From Longimicrobium sp. (GTDB lineage: Bacteria; Gemmatimonadota; Gemmatimonadetes; Longimicrobiales; Longimicrobiaceae): DNA of 64,000 nt. The stretch covers positions 1 to 64,000 of the forward strand of contig DASVWD010000086.1 of the NCBI GenBank assembly GCA_036389795.1, read 5' to 3'. Below, piece after piece: positions 42,091 to 50,772 of the stretch (the stretch's first letter is position 1; each line of letters opens with the position of its first letter). Below the pieces are notes generated by a model that saw only the letters and a list, made by a program, of their open reading frames with translations, was not told the origin of the DNA and made no database searches. The translations under genes were made by a program, and so were the position numbers.

Positions 42091-42850
42091 AGTGGCTCTG
42101 GTCGGCGAAGCCAGCCGAGAGCGCCACCCGCGAGATCGGCGCGCCGGAGGCCAGGGCGGTGGCGCTCCACTCGATGCGGAGCCGCCGGACGCACTCGCCC
42201 ACCGACTCGCCGTAGCACGCCCGGAACGAGCGCGCGAGCGTCACCGGATGCACCCCCGCTTCGGCCGCCAGCGCCGCCAGCCTCAGGTCGCGCCGGGCGA
42301 ACTCGGCGTGCAGCCGGTCGCGGACGCGCGCGAGCCAGGCGGGCGGCCGCCCCTCGCCCCGCGCGGCGTCCGCCCGCCACCCGAGGGCCAGCAGCTCCAG
42401 GGCGAGCGCCTCGACGGCGAGGGGAGACGCGTCGTCGTCGCGCGCCAGCTCGCGGCGGAAGCGGCGCCCGAGCGCGGCCAGCTCGCCCGAGCGCACGTGG
42501 CGGCACCCGTCGAAGAGCGCGGCCGGCGCGCCGAGCCCGTCCAGCCGCCCCGCGTCGAACTGCACGCCGACGGTGTGCAGCCCGTCGCGCCCGATGCGGT
42601 CCACGTGCACCTCGCCGGCGGGGCGGAACCAGGCGCCGGTGACTTCCTGGCGCGCCGATGCGCCCGCCGTGCGCCAGGTCTCCTCGAAGCCGCCGCCCAG
42701 CACCAGCGTGGCCGTGGCGCACTCGTGCGCGTGCGCCGCGATGGTGTGGCTGGGCGGGTGCACCGACTCGGTGACCCGCACGCCGGCGGCCGCGACCGAC
42801 CGCCTGAGCCGGGCGCGGTCGAAGGGAACGGGGCGGAAGGCTTCCGTCAT
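41963..42850 (-). CDS. AraC-family regulator with cupin-like N-terminus
   Basis: A 295-residue regulator. The N-terminal ~140 residues have a cupin-like ligand domain (HTIAAHAHECATATLVLGGGFEETW...EVHVDRIGRDGLHTVGVQFDAG). The C-terminal AraC DNA-binding domain reads LRLAALAAEAGVHPVTLARSFRACYGESVGECVRRLRIEWSATALASG...VALSAGFADQSHFTRAFRRALGVTPAEWR. The tail after that domain is Pro/Thr-rich and overlaps the convergent hydrolase gene. It might regulate that neighbour; there is no direct sign. Confidence 0.87.
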   Translation of the reverse strand: MTEAFRPVPFDRARLRRSVAAAGVRVTESVHPPSHTIAAHAHECATATLVLGGGFEETWRTAGASARQEVTGAWFRPAGEVHVDRIGRDGLHTVGVQFDAGRLDGLGAPAALFDGCRHVRSGELAALGRRFRRELARDDDASPLAVEALALELLALGWRADAARGEGRPPAWLARVRDRLHAEFARRDLRLAALAAEAGVHPVTLARSFRACYGESVGECVRRLRIEWSATALASGAPISRVALSAGFADQSHFTRAFRRALGVTPAEWRRRPSSRTPTGTPARTPGAPLPPARS

Positions 42851-42882
42851 CCGGCGAAGTCGAAAGCTGGTGGCGGAAAGGC

Positions 42883-42919
42883 GAGGCCCCCGCGCGGCAG
42901 AGTGCCGGCGGGGGGCCTC
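42883..42919 (-). terminator. Terminator after the SPFH gene
   Basis: Stem GAGGCCCCC / GGGGGCCTC with a GC-rich 19-base interior, eight bases past the SPFH stop. Confidence 0.6.
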
Positions 42920-42926
42920 CCCCCGA

Positions 42927-43952
42927 TCACCCGATCGGGGTGGGCAGCGACGCGAGGTCGGGGAGCCCGCGGGGCGGGGCCGAGGCGGCCTCCTCCTCCG
43001 CCCGCGCCACGTCCGCGTCGCGGGCGGCCTGGCGCTGCTGGGCCTGCGCCTGGCTGGCCAGCGCGGTGGCGGCCAGCACGCCCGAGGGGCCCATCGAGTC
43101 CACGATGCTGCTGGGCACCACCATCATCCCGCCCTTCTGCTTGAGCCCCTCGTACAGGATGTTCATCTGCCGCAGCTGCAGCGCCGTGGGGTTGTGCTGG
43201 TACGCTTCCGAGGCCTGCTCGAAGAGCTTGGCGATCTCCACCTCGGCCTGGCCCAGGATGATGCGCGCCTGCTTCTCGCGCGCGGCCTGCGCCTCGCGGC
43301 TCATGGCGTCCTGCAGCGCGGCCGGGATCACCACGTCGCGCATCTCCACCGAGTGCACGGTGACGCCCCAGGGGGTGGTGCGGTGGTCGATCAAAGCCTG
43401 CAGCTCCTTCTCGATCTGCATCCGCCCGCGCAGCAGCTCGGTGAGCGAGGTGCGGCCGATGATGTCGCGCAGCGCCGTCTGCGCGGCCCAGCTCACCGCC
43501 TGCACGTAGTCCTGCACCTCCAGCGCGGCCTTCTCGGGGTCGTACACGGTCCAGAAGAGCACCGCGTCGACGTTGACCGGCACCGTGTCTGCGGTGAGCG
43601 TCTGCTCGGCCGAGAAGCTGGTGGTGATGGTGCGCTGGTCGATCCACGACGGGATGGTGTCGACGAAGGGGATCACCCAGAACGGCCCGGGGCCCCGGAG
43701 CCCCACGTAGCGCCCCCAGCGCAGCACCACCGCGCGCTCCCACTGGCGGGCGATCTTGGGCGAGAGGGCGGCCACCAGCCCGATCCCGGCGCCCACGATC
43801 AGCCCGACCGGGCTCAGCGTGAGCGCGGTGGCGGCGGCGCCCGCGGCCGCGGGAACCAGGAACGAGACGGCGCCCAGGATGTTGGGGCGCGGCGCCTTGC
43901 CGCTGGGAAGGTTCTGGCCGGAGCCGGCGGGCACGATGGCGACGCCAGGCAT
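42927..43952 (-). CDS. SPFH/band-7 membrane protein (slipin-like)
   Basis: A 341-residue protein. A hydrophobic hairpin near residues 25-60 anchors the N-terminus, followed by the SPFH domain (ERAVVLRWGRYVGLRGPGPFWVIPFVDTIPSWIDQRTITTSFSAEQTLTADTVPVNVDAVLFWTVYDPEKAALEVQDYVQAV), a coiled-coil region rich in Ala, Glu and Gln, and a disordered Pro-rich tail. Such proteins form oligomeric membrane scaffolds. The GntR gene lies five bases upstream and probably controls it. Confidence 0.9.
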   Translation of the reverse strand: MPGVAIVPAGSGQNLPSGKAPRPNILGAVSFLVPAAAGAAATALTLSPVGLIVGAGIGLVAALSPKIARQWERAVVLRWGRYVGLRGPGPFWVIPFVDTIPSWIDQRTITTSFSAEQTLTADTVPVNVDAVLFWTVYDPEKAALEVQDYVQAVSWAAQTALRDIIGRTSLTELLRGRMQIEKELQALIDHRTTPWGVTVHSVEMRDVVIPAALQDAMSREAQAAREKQARIILGQAEVEIAKLFEQASEAYQHNPTALQLRQMNILYEGLKQKGGMMVVPSSIVDSMGPSGVLAATALASQAQAQQRQAARDADVARAEEEAASAPPRGLPDLASLPTPIG

Positions 43953-43957
43953 ATGCG

Positions 43958-44332
43958 CTACTCCTGCCGCCCGCGGCGGCTGTCGAGGTGGATGATCACG
44001 TCGTCCAGCGAGAACCCCAGCTCCGCGGCCTCGCGCAGGAGGGTGTCCTCCAGCGCGCTCAGCTCGTCGAGCAATTCCTCGCGGCGGATCTCGTCGGCCG
44101 ACGCGCGTACTACGGTGCCGACCCCCGCGCGGGTTGCGAGCACCTGCTGCCGCTCCAGCTCCTCGTAGGCGCGCTCCACCGCGTTGGCGCCCACGCGCAG
44201 GTCCACGGCGAGCTGGCGCACGGTGGGCAGCGGCTCGCCCGCGGACAGCAGCCCCGCCCCCACCGCCGAGCGGATGGTGCGGACGAGCTGCGCCTCGATG
44301 GGAGTCGGGTCCGACGGGTCGATGTGGAACAT
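43958..44332 (-). CDS. GntR-family regulator, YtrA type
   Basis: A 124-residue short GntR protein: FHIDPSDPTPIEAQLVRTIRSAVGAGLLSAGEPLPTVRQLAVDLRVGANAVERAYEELERQQVLATRAGVGTVV, then a helical tail. It lacks an effector domain. It is co-transcribed with an SPFH protein, an arrangement seen in several phyla, and the pair probably forms a membrane-stress unit. The upstream in-frame extension lacks homology, so the start is taken at MFHIDPSD. Confidence 0.88.
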   Translation of the reverse strand: MFHIDPSDPTPIEAQLVRTIRSAVGAGLLSAGEPLPTVRQLAVDLRVGANAVERAYEELERQQVLATRAGVGTVVRASADEIRREELLDELSALEDTLLREAAELGFSLDDVIIHLDSRRGRQE

Positions 44333-44504
44333 GCGGATCGGCACGGGTTCCCTGTACGGGTACACGCGCCGACCCGCCCAAGTCAAGCGACACGGCGGCG
44401 CGGCATTGATCCGCCGTGCGGATTCCGCTACCGTTGATCGTCCCCGCCGGACCGGGGACTCTCTGCCCGGTCCACCCGGCCGCCCTTCCGCAGGAGCAAC
44501 GCGG

Positions 44505-44906
44505 ATGGACTTCCCCGTCGCCCCTCCCATCACCGCCCAGCCTCCCGCCGTCGTCGAGCGCAAGGTGCGCTGGGCCCACGCCGCCTACGTGTTCCAGACG
44601 CTCGCCTGGCTGGCGGGCGGCGGCGGGCTGATCGGCGCCATCATCGCGGGCCTGAACCGCGGCGCCGTGCGCGGGACCTGGCTGGAGAGCCACTTCCAGT
44701 GGCAGATCTCCACCTTCTGGCGCGGGCTCGGCTACGGCATCCTCGCGGCGATCGGCGCGGGGCTCGCCTCCCTGCTGCTGCCCGAGCCGGCCGAGCGGCC
44801 CGCGGCGCTGCTGGTGGGGGCGGTGTACCTCGGCTGGTACGTCGGGCGGGTGGCGAAGGGGTGGCTGGCCCTCCACCACCGCGAGCCGATCGACGTGGAC
44901 GACTGA
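44505..44906 (+). CDS. DUF4870-like small membrane protein
   Basis: A 133-residue protein with about three hydrophobic segments. The pattern VFQTLAWLAGGGGLIGAIIAGLNRGAVRGTWLESHFQWQISTFWRGL matches DUF4870-type membrane proteins. Function is unknown. GCAGGAGCAA precedes the ATG. It is divergent from the GntR-SPFH pair and ends in a bidirectional terminator. Confidence 0.75.
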   Translation: MDFPVAPPITAQPPAVVERKVRWAHAAYVFQTLAWLAGGGGLIGAIIAGLNRGAVRGTWLESHFQWQISTFWRGLGYGILAAIGAGLASLLLPEPAERPAALLVGAVYLGWYVGRVAKGWLALHHREPIDVDD

Positions 44907-44951
44907 GGCGGTTGGGTAGCCTCTTCGATCCTCCGGTCATCGTTCGGAAAG

Positions 44952-44990
44952 CGAGCGGCCCCGCCCGGAAGCACCGGGCGGGGCCGCTCG
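44952..44990. terminator. Bidirectional terminator
   Basis: A perfect 17-base stem (CGAGCGGCCCCGCCCGG and complement) with a five-base AAGCA loop between converging genes; TTCT follows on the plus strand and TTTCC on the minus strand. Confidence 0.85.
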
Positions 44991-45009
44991 TTCTCCGGCC
45001 GACGTCCCC

Positions 45010-45270
45010 TCATTCTCCGGGGGAACCGGCGTCGTCGCCGCCCAGGTGGAGGGTGCGGAGGGCGGCGCTGCGGCGCTGCTCCAGGGTGGCCTCCTCCAGC
45101 GCGCGGATGGCGGCGTCGCCGAAGCCGTCGGCCGGGTCGTGGCCCAGGCTCGCCAGCAGCTCGCGGACGTACTCGACCTCCAGGCCGCGCCCGCGGATCC
45201 GCTCGCCGATCTCCTCGTCCGTCATCGCCCAGCCCTCGTCGTCGCGCCGCATCGGCTTCCCTCGCTCCAT
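45010..45270 (-). CDS. Small hypothetical protein
   Basis: An 86-residue acidic, helical protein (MERGKPMRRDDEGWAMTDEEIGERIRGRGLEVEYVRELLASLGHDPADGFGDAAIRALEEATLEQRR). No family recognised, no signal or membrane span. An internal ATG at MTDEEIGER is an equally good start. Codon use fits the region. Confidence 0.6.
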   Translation of the reverse strand: MERGKPMRRDDEGWAMTDEEIGERIRGRGLEVEYVRELLASLGHDPADGFGDAAIRALEEATLEQRRSAALRTLHLGGDDAGSPGE

Positions 45271-45303
45271 GGAGCGCCTGCGCGTTGCGTGCCGGAAGCA
45301 CGA

Positions 45304-45327
45304 GGGGCGCGCCCGAAGGCGCGCCCC
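45304..45327 (-). terminator. Terminator of the POT transporter gene
   Basis: Perfect ten-base stem GGGGCGCGCC / complement with a CGAA tetraloop, 31 bases past the stop. Confidence 0.65.
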
Positions 45328-45357
45328 CGATGTATCGGTGACCGGAGGCTCCGGCCA

Positions 45358-46983
45358 TCAGTGCGCGGCGCGGGTGCCGCCCTGGTGCGGCACGTCGGCC
45401 ATCATGCGGCGGATCGGGATCACCAGCAGGCCCAGGATGACGGTGGCGGCCATCAGGAAGAGCGTGGTGGTGGTGAAGAGCTTCGGCATCTGCTCCAGCT
45501 TCTCGGGGTCCACGTGGCCGCCCACCAGGCCGCCGATCAGGTTGCCCAGCGCCGAGGCCAGGAACCAGATCCCCATCATCTGCCCCACGAACTTGCGCGG
45601 CGACAGCTTGGTCATGGACGACAGGCCCACGGGCGACAGGCACAGCTCGCCCACGGTCTGGAAGAAGTAGCTCCCCACCAGCCACATCGGCGAGACCTTG
45701 AGCGCGCCGCCGCTGGAGACCACCGCGTTGGCGGCGAAGATCATCATGGCGAAGCCGAGGCCGGCGAAGAACAGCCCCATGGCGAACTTGGCGGGGCTCG
45801 ACAGGTCGCGGCCGCGCCGCCCCAGCGACACCCACAGCGCGGCGAAGAACGGCGCCAGCAGGATGATGAACAGCGCGTTGATCGACTGGAACCAGGTGGC
45901 CGGCACCTCCCACCCGCCGATGTTGCGGTCGGTGAAGTCGGCGGCGAAGAGGTTGAGCGAGGTGGGCGCCTGCTCGAACGCGCTCCAGAAGATGGCGGCG
46001 AAGAGGAACAGCACCACGATCACCGCCACCCGCCGCTTCTCGTCGCCGTCCAGCCCGCCGGCCAGGAACACGTAGCCGAAGAAGAGGGCGGCCATGCTGA
46101 TCATGGCGCCCGTCATGTAGCGGCCGATCACCTGCGCGTCGGGGACGAACACGCCCGCCGCGGCCAGGACGAACGCCAGGACGATGACGCCCAGGCCAGC
46201 GGCGAGCCACAGCTTGACGCTCTTCTCCTGCCGCGCCTGCACCGCCGCGTCGGGGTGGCGCGTGGGCTCCATCCCGATGCTCCCCAGCGTCTTGCGCGCG
46301 GTGAGCGTGTACACCAGCAGGCCGATCAGCATCCCGAAGCCCGCGGCGGCGAAGCCCGCGTGCCAGTCCACCTTCTCGCCCAGCGCGCCGGTGATGAGGA
46401 AGCCCAGGAAGGCGCCCAGGTTGATCCCCATGTAGAAGATGGAGAAGCCCGCGTCGCGCCGCGAGCCGCCCTCGGGGTACAGGTCGCCGACGATGGCCGA
46501 GATGTTCGGCTTGAGCAGCCCCGTGCCGAAGACGATGAGGAGGAGGCCCAGGAAGAAGAAGATCTTCCCCCCCGTCCCCTGCCCCGCGAAGCCGGAGAGC
46601 CCGATGGAGAAGTGGCCCGAGGTGATGAGGATGGCGCCGATGAGGATGGCGCGGCGGAGCCCCAGCAGCCGGTCGGCCACCCAGCCGCCCGGGAGCGAGG
46701 CCAGGTACACGCACGCGCCGTAGATGCCGACGATGGCCGAGGCCTGGTCGCGGTCGAAGCCGAAGCCGCCCCTGGCCAGGGCGGCCGACATGAACAGCAC
46801 CAGCAGGGGGCGGAGCCCGTAGTACGAGAACCGCTCCCACATCTCGGTGAAGAAGAGCGTCGACAGGCCGCGCGGGTGGCCGAAGAAGGCGGTGTCCTCG
46901 CTCGGGGGGCGGGGCGGCGTCCGCGGGCGCTCGAGGACGGCGGCGCCGCCCGACCGCGGGGTCTCCGGGGAATCGATGCTCAT
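45358..46983 (-). CDS. POT-family proton/oligopeptide symporter
   Basis: A 541-residue transporter of the PTR2/POT family in the inner membrane. The hallmark ExxERFSYYG appears as FFTEMWERFSYYGLRPLL near residue 45, followed by YLASLPGGWVADRLLGLRR and FYMGINLGAFLGFLITGAL. About 12-14 helices are expected. It imports di- and tripeptides with protons. An N-terminal Pro-rich tail of about 35 residues is unusual but not rare. Divergent from the inositol monophosphatase gene. Confidence 0.94.
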   Translation of the reverse strand: MSIDSPETPRSGGAAVLERPRTPPRPPSEDTAFFGHPRGLSTLFFTEMWERFSYYGLRPLLVLFMSAALARGGFGFDRDQASAIVGIYGACVYLASLPGGWVADRLLGLRRAILIGAILITSGHFSIGLSGFAGQGTGGKIFFFLGLLLIVFGTGLLKPNISAIVGDLYPEGGSRRDAGFSIFYMGINLGAFLGFLITGALGEKVDWHAGFAAAGFGMLIGLLVYTLTARKTLGSIGMEPTRHPDAAVQARQEKSVKLWLAAGLGVIVLAFVLAAAGVFVPDAQVIGRYMTGAMISMAALFFGYVFLAGGLDGDEKRRVAVIVVLFLFAAIFWSAFEQAPTSLNLFAADFTDRNIGGWEVPATWFQSINALFIILLAPFFAALWVSLGRRGRDLSSPAKFAMGLFFAGLGFAMMIFAANAVVSSGGALKVSPMWLVGSYFFQTVGELCLSPVGLSSMTKLSPRKFVGQMMGIWFLASALGNLIGGLVGGHVDPEKLEQMPKLFTTTTLFLMAATVILGLLVIPIRRMMADVPHQGGTRAAH

Positions 46984-47227
46984 GGGCGATTCGGGTGAGG
47001 GTGTGCCGGCCGCGCTGACGGGCTCCGGCCGGGTGGACTTCCTTCGCTCGCTCGGGCTGCCGGGGTGAGTCGGAGCCGGTGCGGGCGTGACGGGGCGGCG
47101 ACGCGGAAAGCGCCGAATCTACGGCGCTTCCGCCGATCCCGCCATATTGCGCGTGGGCCGTCCGGCCGCCAATCTGCGGTCCTCCCGGACGAACGTTCCT
47201 TCCAGAGATGGACCGCGGCTACCGCGC

Positions 47228-48082
47228 ATGCGCCCCGAAAGTTCCTCGGCTCCAGCAAGTTCCGTGACCACGGGCGCCGCACCGGGCGCCCCCTTCGCCG
47301 CCGAGCTGGCGGCGGCGCTCGCCGCGGCGGCAGGAGCGGCGGCGCTGGTGGCCGCGCGCGCGGGGGCCGACCAGGTGCGCGAGAAGGAGCGCGCCGACCT
47401 GGTGACCGCGGTGGACGAGGCGGCGGAGCGGCTGATCGGAGAACGCCTGCGCGCCGCCTTCCCGGACGACCGGCTGGTGGGCGAGGAGCTGTCGTCGGCG
47501 GCGGTCGCGGACGGCCGGCGCTGGATCGTGGACCCGGTGGACGGGACCACGAACTTCGTGCACGGGCACCCGTTCGTGGCGGTGAGCATCGCGCTGGCGG
47601 ACGACGCGGGGCCGGCGGTGGGGGTGGTCCACGCGCCGTTCCTGGGCGAGGTGTTCCACGCGGTGCGCGGCGGCGGCGCCTTCCTGAACGGAGAGCCGAT
47701 GCGGGTGAGCCGCGTGGACGCCTTCGCCCGCTCGCTGCTGGCGACGGGCTTCCCCTTCAAGCAGGGGAAGGGCGACCTGGACGCCTACATGCTGCTGGTG
47801 GCCGACGCGGTGCGCAGCACGCACGACGTGCGGCGCGCCGGGAGCGCGGCGCTGGACCTGGCGTTCGTGGCGGCGGGGCGGGTGGAGGGCTTCTTCGAGG
47901 TGGGGCTGGCGCCGTGGGACGTGGCGGCGGGGATGCTGCTGGTGGCCGAGGCGGGCGGCCGCGTCACCGGCTGGCCGGGCGACGCGGAGCCGCCGCTCGC
48001 CACGGGACGCATCCTGGCCAGCAACGGCCTGGTGCACGCGGAGCTGGAGGCGCTCGCGGCGCGGCACGTGGGGAAGCTGTGA
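47228..48082 (+). CDS. Inositol monophosphatase family protein
   Basis: A 284-residue Mg-dependent phosphatase. Metal-site motifs are intact: VGEELSS (Glu), WIVDPVDGTTNFVHGHPF (Asp-Pro-x-Asp-Gly-Thr) and APWDVAAGMLLVAEAGG (Trp-Asp). Substrates in the family include inositol phosphates, fructose-1,6-bisphosphate and histidinol phosphate; SuhB-type use is plausible. The N-terminal ~25 residues before FAAELAAALAAAAG are low-complexity, so a slightly later start is possible. Confidence 0.92.
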   Translation: MRPESSSAPASSVTTGAAPGAPFAAELAAALAAAAGAAALVAARAGADQVREKERADLVTAVDEAAERLIGERLRAAFPDDRLVGEELSSAAVADGRRWIVDPVDGTTNFVHGHPFVAVSIALADDAGPAVGVVHAPFLGEVFHAVRGGGAFLNGEPMRVSRVDAFARSLLATGFPFKQGKGDLDAYMLLVADAVRSTHDVRRAGSAALDLAFVAAGRVEGFFEVGLAPWDVAAGMLLVAEAGGRVTGWPGDAEPPLATGRILASNGLVHAELEALAARHVGKL

Positions 48083-48137
48083 CGGATCGGCGAGGTGCCG
48101 ATGGAATGCGGGTGAACCCGCGGCAACGACAGCGAAA

Positions 48138-48155
48138 AGCCCGCCTGCGCGGGCT
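48138..48155 (+). terminator. Terminator-like hairpin after the phosphatase gene
   Basis: AGCCCGC-CTGC-GCGGGCT stem-loop followed by CGTTCGG. The rest of the 390-base gap to 48473 holds two repeat elements and no gene I can support. Confidence 0.5.
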
Positions 48156-48249
48156 CGTTCGGTGTGGGGGCGGCTCCGGTGCGTAGAGGCGGCGTCAGGT
48201 GCAGGCAGGGCCAATCCCGTGCGCGTCGGCGACCCACGCGGCAGGGTGG

Positions 48250-48318
48250 GTAGATTCCTCGGTCGCCCCGACCATCGACGCAGCCTCGGGCTCGGCGCGG
48301 GGCTCCCTCGGAATGACA
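48250..48318 (+). repeat. GTAGATTCCTCGG...GGAATGACA repeat, copy 3
   Basis: Begins GTAGATTCCTCGGTCGCC and ends CCTCGGAATGACA, matching the ends of the two copies near 25.4 kb. The middle differs. Confidence 0.7.
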
Positions 48319-48331
48319 GATCGCGGTTGAC

Positions 48332-48411
48332 GTACTTCGTACCTCGTACTTCGTACCTTTCGCACTTTCGTACTTTCGCACTCCCGCACTCCCGCACTCC
48401 CGCACTTCCCC
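48332..48411. repeat. CGTACTT/CGCACTT tandem array
   Basis: About ten units of seven to nine bases (CGTACTT, CGTACCT, CGCACTTT, CGCACTCC), the complement of the AGTGCGAA units elsewhere. It directly follows the copy 3 repeat. Confidence 0.8.
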
Positions 48412-48473
48412 TCCGGCACCGTCCCTGCATCTCCGGCGCGCGAGAGAGGCGCAAATCCAATCCGGAGAACCGT

Positions 48474-48686
48474 ATGTCTTCGTTCACGACGTACCTGATC
48501 GGGTTCCTGATCCTGGTCATCGGGCTGGCGCTGGCGGCGTACCTGCTGGGGGCGCCCACCACCTGGATCGTGGTGGGAGTGATCGTGCTTCTGGGGATCG
48601 GGATCATCACGGCCACCACGCGCACCCGCACGCGCGACCCCGGCGGGCCGCACGGCCCCTACGGCGGCGGGCCCCGCACCTATTGA
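48474..48686 (+). CDS. Small two-helix membrane protein
   Basis: A 70-residue protein: SSFTTYLIGFLILVIGLALAAYLLG then TTWIVVGVIVLLGIGIITATTRTRTRD give two transmembrane helices, with a Gly/Pro/Tyr-rich cytoplasmic tail. CGGAG lies before the ATG. Function unknown. Confidence 0.75.
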   Translation: MSSFTTYLIGFLILVIGLALAAYLLGAPTTWIVVGVIVLLGIGIITATTRTRTRDPGGPHGPYGGGPRTY

Positions 48687-48747
48687 CGGGCGGGCCTCCC
48701 CCGCTTCGTTTGACGCGGGTCCACCACGTACACGCGAGGAGGGGGAG

Positions 48748-49179
48748 ATGCCCGAAGGGGTGCCGGTGGAGTATCCGGTCGAGGTGTTCTGGGAGGGCGG
48801 GACGCGCTTCCGCGGGGGGCCCGCCGCCGGGCCCACCCTGCTGGTGGACGGCGAGCGCCAGGCCGCCCCCAGCCCCGTCGACGCGCTGGTGGCGGCGCTG
48901 GCCTCCTGCTCGGCCGTGGACGTGGTCGAGTACCTGGAGAAGCGCCGCACGCCGCCCGCCTCGCTCTCCGTCTCCGTCCGCTTCTCGCGCGCGCCCGACC
49001 CCCCGCGCCGCCTGACCGACGCCCACCTCACCTTCCGCGTGGCCACCACGTCGCCGATCGAGCAGGTGGAGCGCGCCGTCCAGCTCTCGTTCGAGAAGTA
49101 CTGCTCCGTCGCCGGCTCGCTCGCCCCCGACACGCGCCTGCAGTGGTCGGTGGAGCTGGCGCCGCCCGTGGGTGGGTGA
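48748..49179 (+). CDS. OsmC-family protein
   Basis: A 143-residue OsmC/Ohr-type protein. The first redox Cys is in LVAALASCSAVDVVEYL and the second in SFEKYCSVAGSL, the spacing of thiol peroxidases of this family. It probably reduces organic hydroperoxides in the cytoplasm, though general OsmC members have other roles. GAGGAGGGGGAG precedes the ATG. Confidence 0.88.
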   Translation: MPEGVPVEYPVEVFWEGGTRFRGGPAAGPTLLVDGERQAAPSPVDALVAALASCSAVDVVEYLEKRRTPPASLSVSVRFSRAPDPPRRLTDAHLTFRVATTSPIEQVERAVQLSFEKYCSVAGSLAPDTRLQWSVELAPPVGG

Positions 49180-49270
49180 GGGGTCCAGGCATCGGACCCG
49201 CGCGAGCCGGCCCGCAGGGTGTCCCGTAGCTCCAGCGGGCGTCTTCAGGCGCCCGCGGCGAGCCCCGCCT

Positions 49271-50251
49271 TCAGCCGAGCACCACCGCGCCCGCCGTCGC
49301 CCCGGCGCCGAAGGAGACCAGCAGCGTGGGGCGCCCGGGGTCGACGCGGCCGGCGGCGAGCGCCTCGTCGAGCGCGATGGGGACCGTGGCCGCGCCGGTG
49401 TTGCCGTAGCGGTCCACGTTCACGAACACGCGCTCCATCCCCGTCCCCAGCTCCCGCGCCAGCGCCTCGACGATGCGCAGGTTGGCCTGGTGCGGGACCA
49501 CGAGGCCGACCTCCTCCATCTCCACTCCGGCGCGCGCCAGCGCGATCCTCGCCTGCTCCGCCATCGTGCGCACGGCGGCGCGGAAGAGCTTCGTCCCCTC
49601 CATGCGCAGCAGGTGCGAGCGCTCCTCCAGCACGCCGTGGTCGAACGGCTGCGCCGAGCCGCCCGCGGGGCGCTGGAGCGCGCCCGCCAGCCGCCCGTCC
49701 GCCCACCACGAGACGGCGCGCACCGCCAGCGGGCCCGCGCCGCGCGCCAGCACCGCCGCTCCCGCCCCGTCGCCGAAGAGCGGCCCCGTGGCCGGGTCGG
49801 CGCGGTCGGTGACGGTGGAGAGCTTCTCCGCGCCCACGACCAGCGCGGCGTCCGCGTCTCCCGCCCGCAGGAGCGCGCGGGCGGCGACGAGCGCGTACGT
49901 CCACCCCGCGAAGCCCGCCTCCACGTCGAAGCAGGCGGCGCGAGCGGCGCCGAGCGCGGCCTGCAGCTCGCAGGCGGTGGGCGGGGTGAGGTGGTCGGGG
50001 GTGGAGGTGGCGACGACGATCAGGCCGACGTCGTCCGGCGGGAGGGCGGCGGAGGCGAGCGCGGCGCGGCCGGCGTGGAGCGCCATCGCCGCGGTGCCCT
50101 CGCCGTCCCCGGCGACGCGGCGCTCGCGGATGCCGGTGCGGCGGACGATCCACGCCTCGTCGACGCCGGCGGCGCGGGCGGCCTCGGCGTTGGCGAGCAC
50201 GCGGCCCGGGAGGTAGCGGCCCGTGCCCGCGATCCGGACCAGTGCGTCCAC
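49271..50251 (-). CDS. FabH-like beta-ketoacyl-ACP synthase III without catalytic Cys
   Basis: A 326-residue KAS III homologue. The His (LVVPHQANLRIVEAL) and Asn (NVDRYGNTGAATVPIALDEAL) of the triad are intact. At the nucleophile, where FabH has FDVAAACAGF, this protein reads FDVEAGFAGW, so the Cys is Phe. I checked the codons: GGC TTC GCG. A Cys lies seven residues earlier (AACFD), outside the active-site position. Condensation from a Cys-bound acyl group is not expected; acyl transfer, hydrolysis or a structural role are possible. It follows trxC by ten bases in one operon. Confidence 0.85.
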   Translation of the reverse strand: MDALVRIAGTGRYLPGRVLANAEAARAAGVDEAWIVRRTGIRERRVAGDGEGTAAMALHAGRAALASAALPPDDVGLIVVATSTPDHLTPPTACELQAALGAARAACFDVEAGFAGWTYALVAARALLRAGDADAALVVGAEKLSTVTDRADPATGPLFGDGAGAAVLARGAGPLAVRAVSWWADGRLAGALQRPAGGSAQPFDHGVLEERSHLLRMEGTKLFRAAVRTMAEQARIALARAGVEMEEVGLVVPHQANLRIVEALARELGTGMERVFVNVDRYGNTGAATVPIALDEALAAGRVDPGRPTLLVSFGAGATAGAVVLG

Positions 50252-50261
50252 GCGGCCGCGG

Positions 50262-50714
50262 CTAACGGAGCGCGGCGTCCACCATCTGCTCGATGCGGGC
50301 GCGGGGGAGGGCGCCGACCTGCGTGTCCACCGCCTGGCCGTTCTTGAAGACCATCAGCGTGGGGATCGAGCGGATGTCGAAGCGCGCGGTCGTGCGCTGG
50401 CTGCGGTCGGTGTCGAGCTTGGCCACCAGCACCGTGCCCATGCGCGAGCGCGCCACCTCGTCCAGGAAGGGCGCCATCATCTTGCAGGGGCCGCACCAGT
50501 CGGCGTAGAAGTCCACCAGCACGGGCACCTGCGCGTCGGCGATCACCCGGTCGAAGTCGGCGTCGGAGACGTGCACCGGGCGGTCGAGCAGGATCGGCTT
50601 GCCGCACTCGCCGCACCTGGGCCGGTCCTGCGCGCGGGCCAGGTCCACGCGGTTGAGCCTGCCGCAGAAGGGGCAGCTCACCGTCACCTTGCGCGAGGTC
50701 GTCGTCGCGTCCAT
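50262..50714 (-). CDS. trxC: Thioredoxin 2
   Basis: A 150-residue thioredoxin with an N-terminal zinc ribbon (CPFCG ... CGECG, about residues 14-37) and the active site DWCGPCKMMAPF. This combination defines TrxC, a zinc-containing, redox-responsive thioredoxin in the cytoplasm. The cis-Pro is in IRSIPTLMVFKNG. It is the first gene of an operon with the FabH-like gene. Confidence 0.93.
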   Translation of the reverse strand: MDATTTSRKVTVSCPFCGRLNRVDLARAQDRPRCGECGKPILLDRPVHVSDADFDRVIADAQVPVLVDFYADWCGPCKMMAPFLDEVARSRMGTVLVAKLDTDRSQRTTARFDIRSIPTLMVFKNGQAVDTQVGALPRARIEQMVDAALR

Positions 50715-50772
50715 CCCCTCCTCCTTCCCGTGAGCTCGACTGCCGCGAACTGCTGACTACCACTACGGGTTT

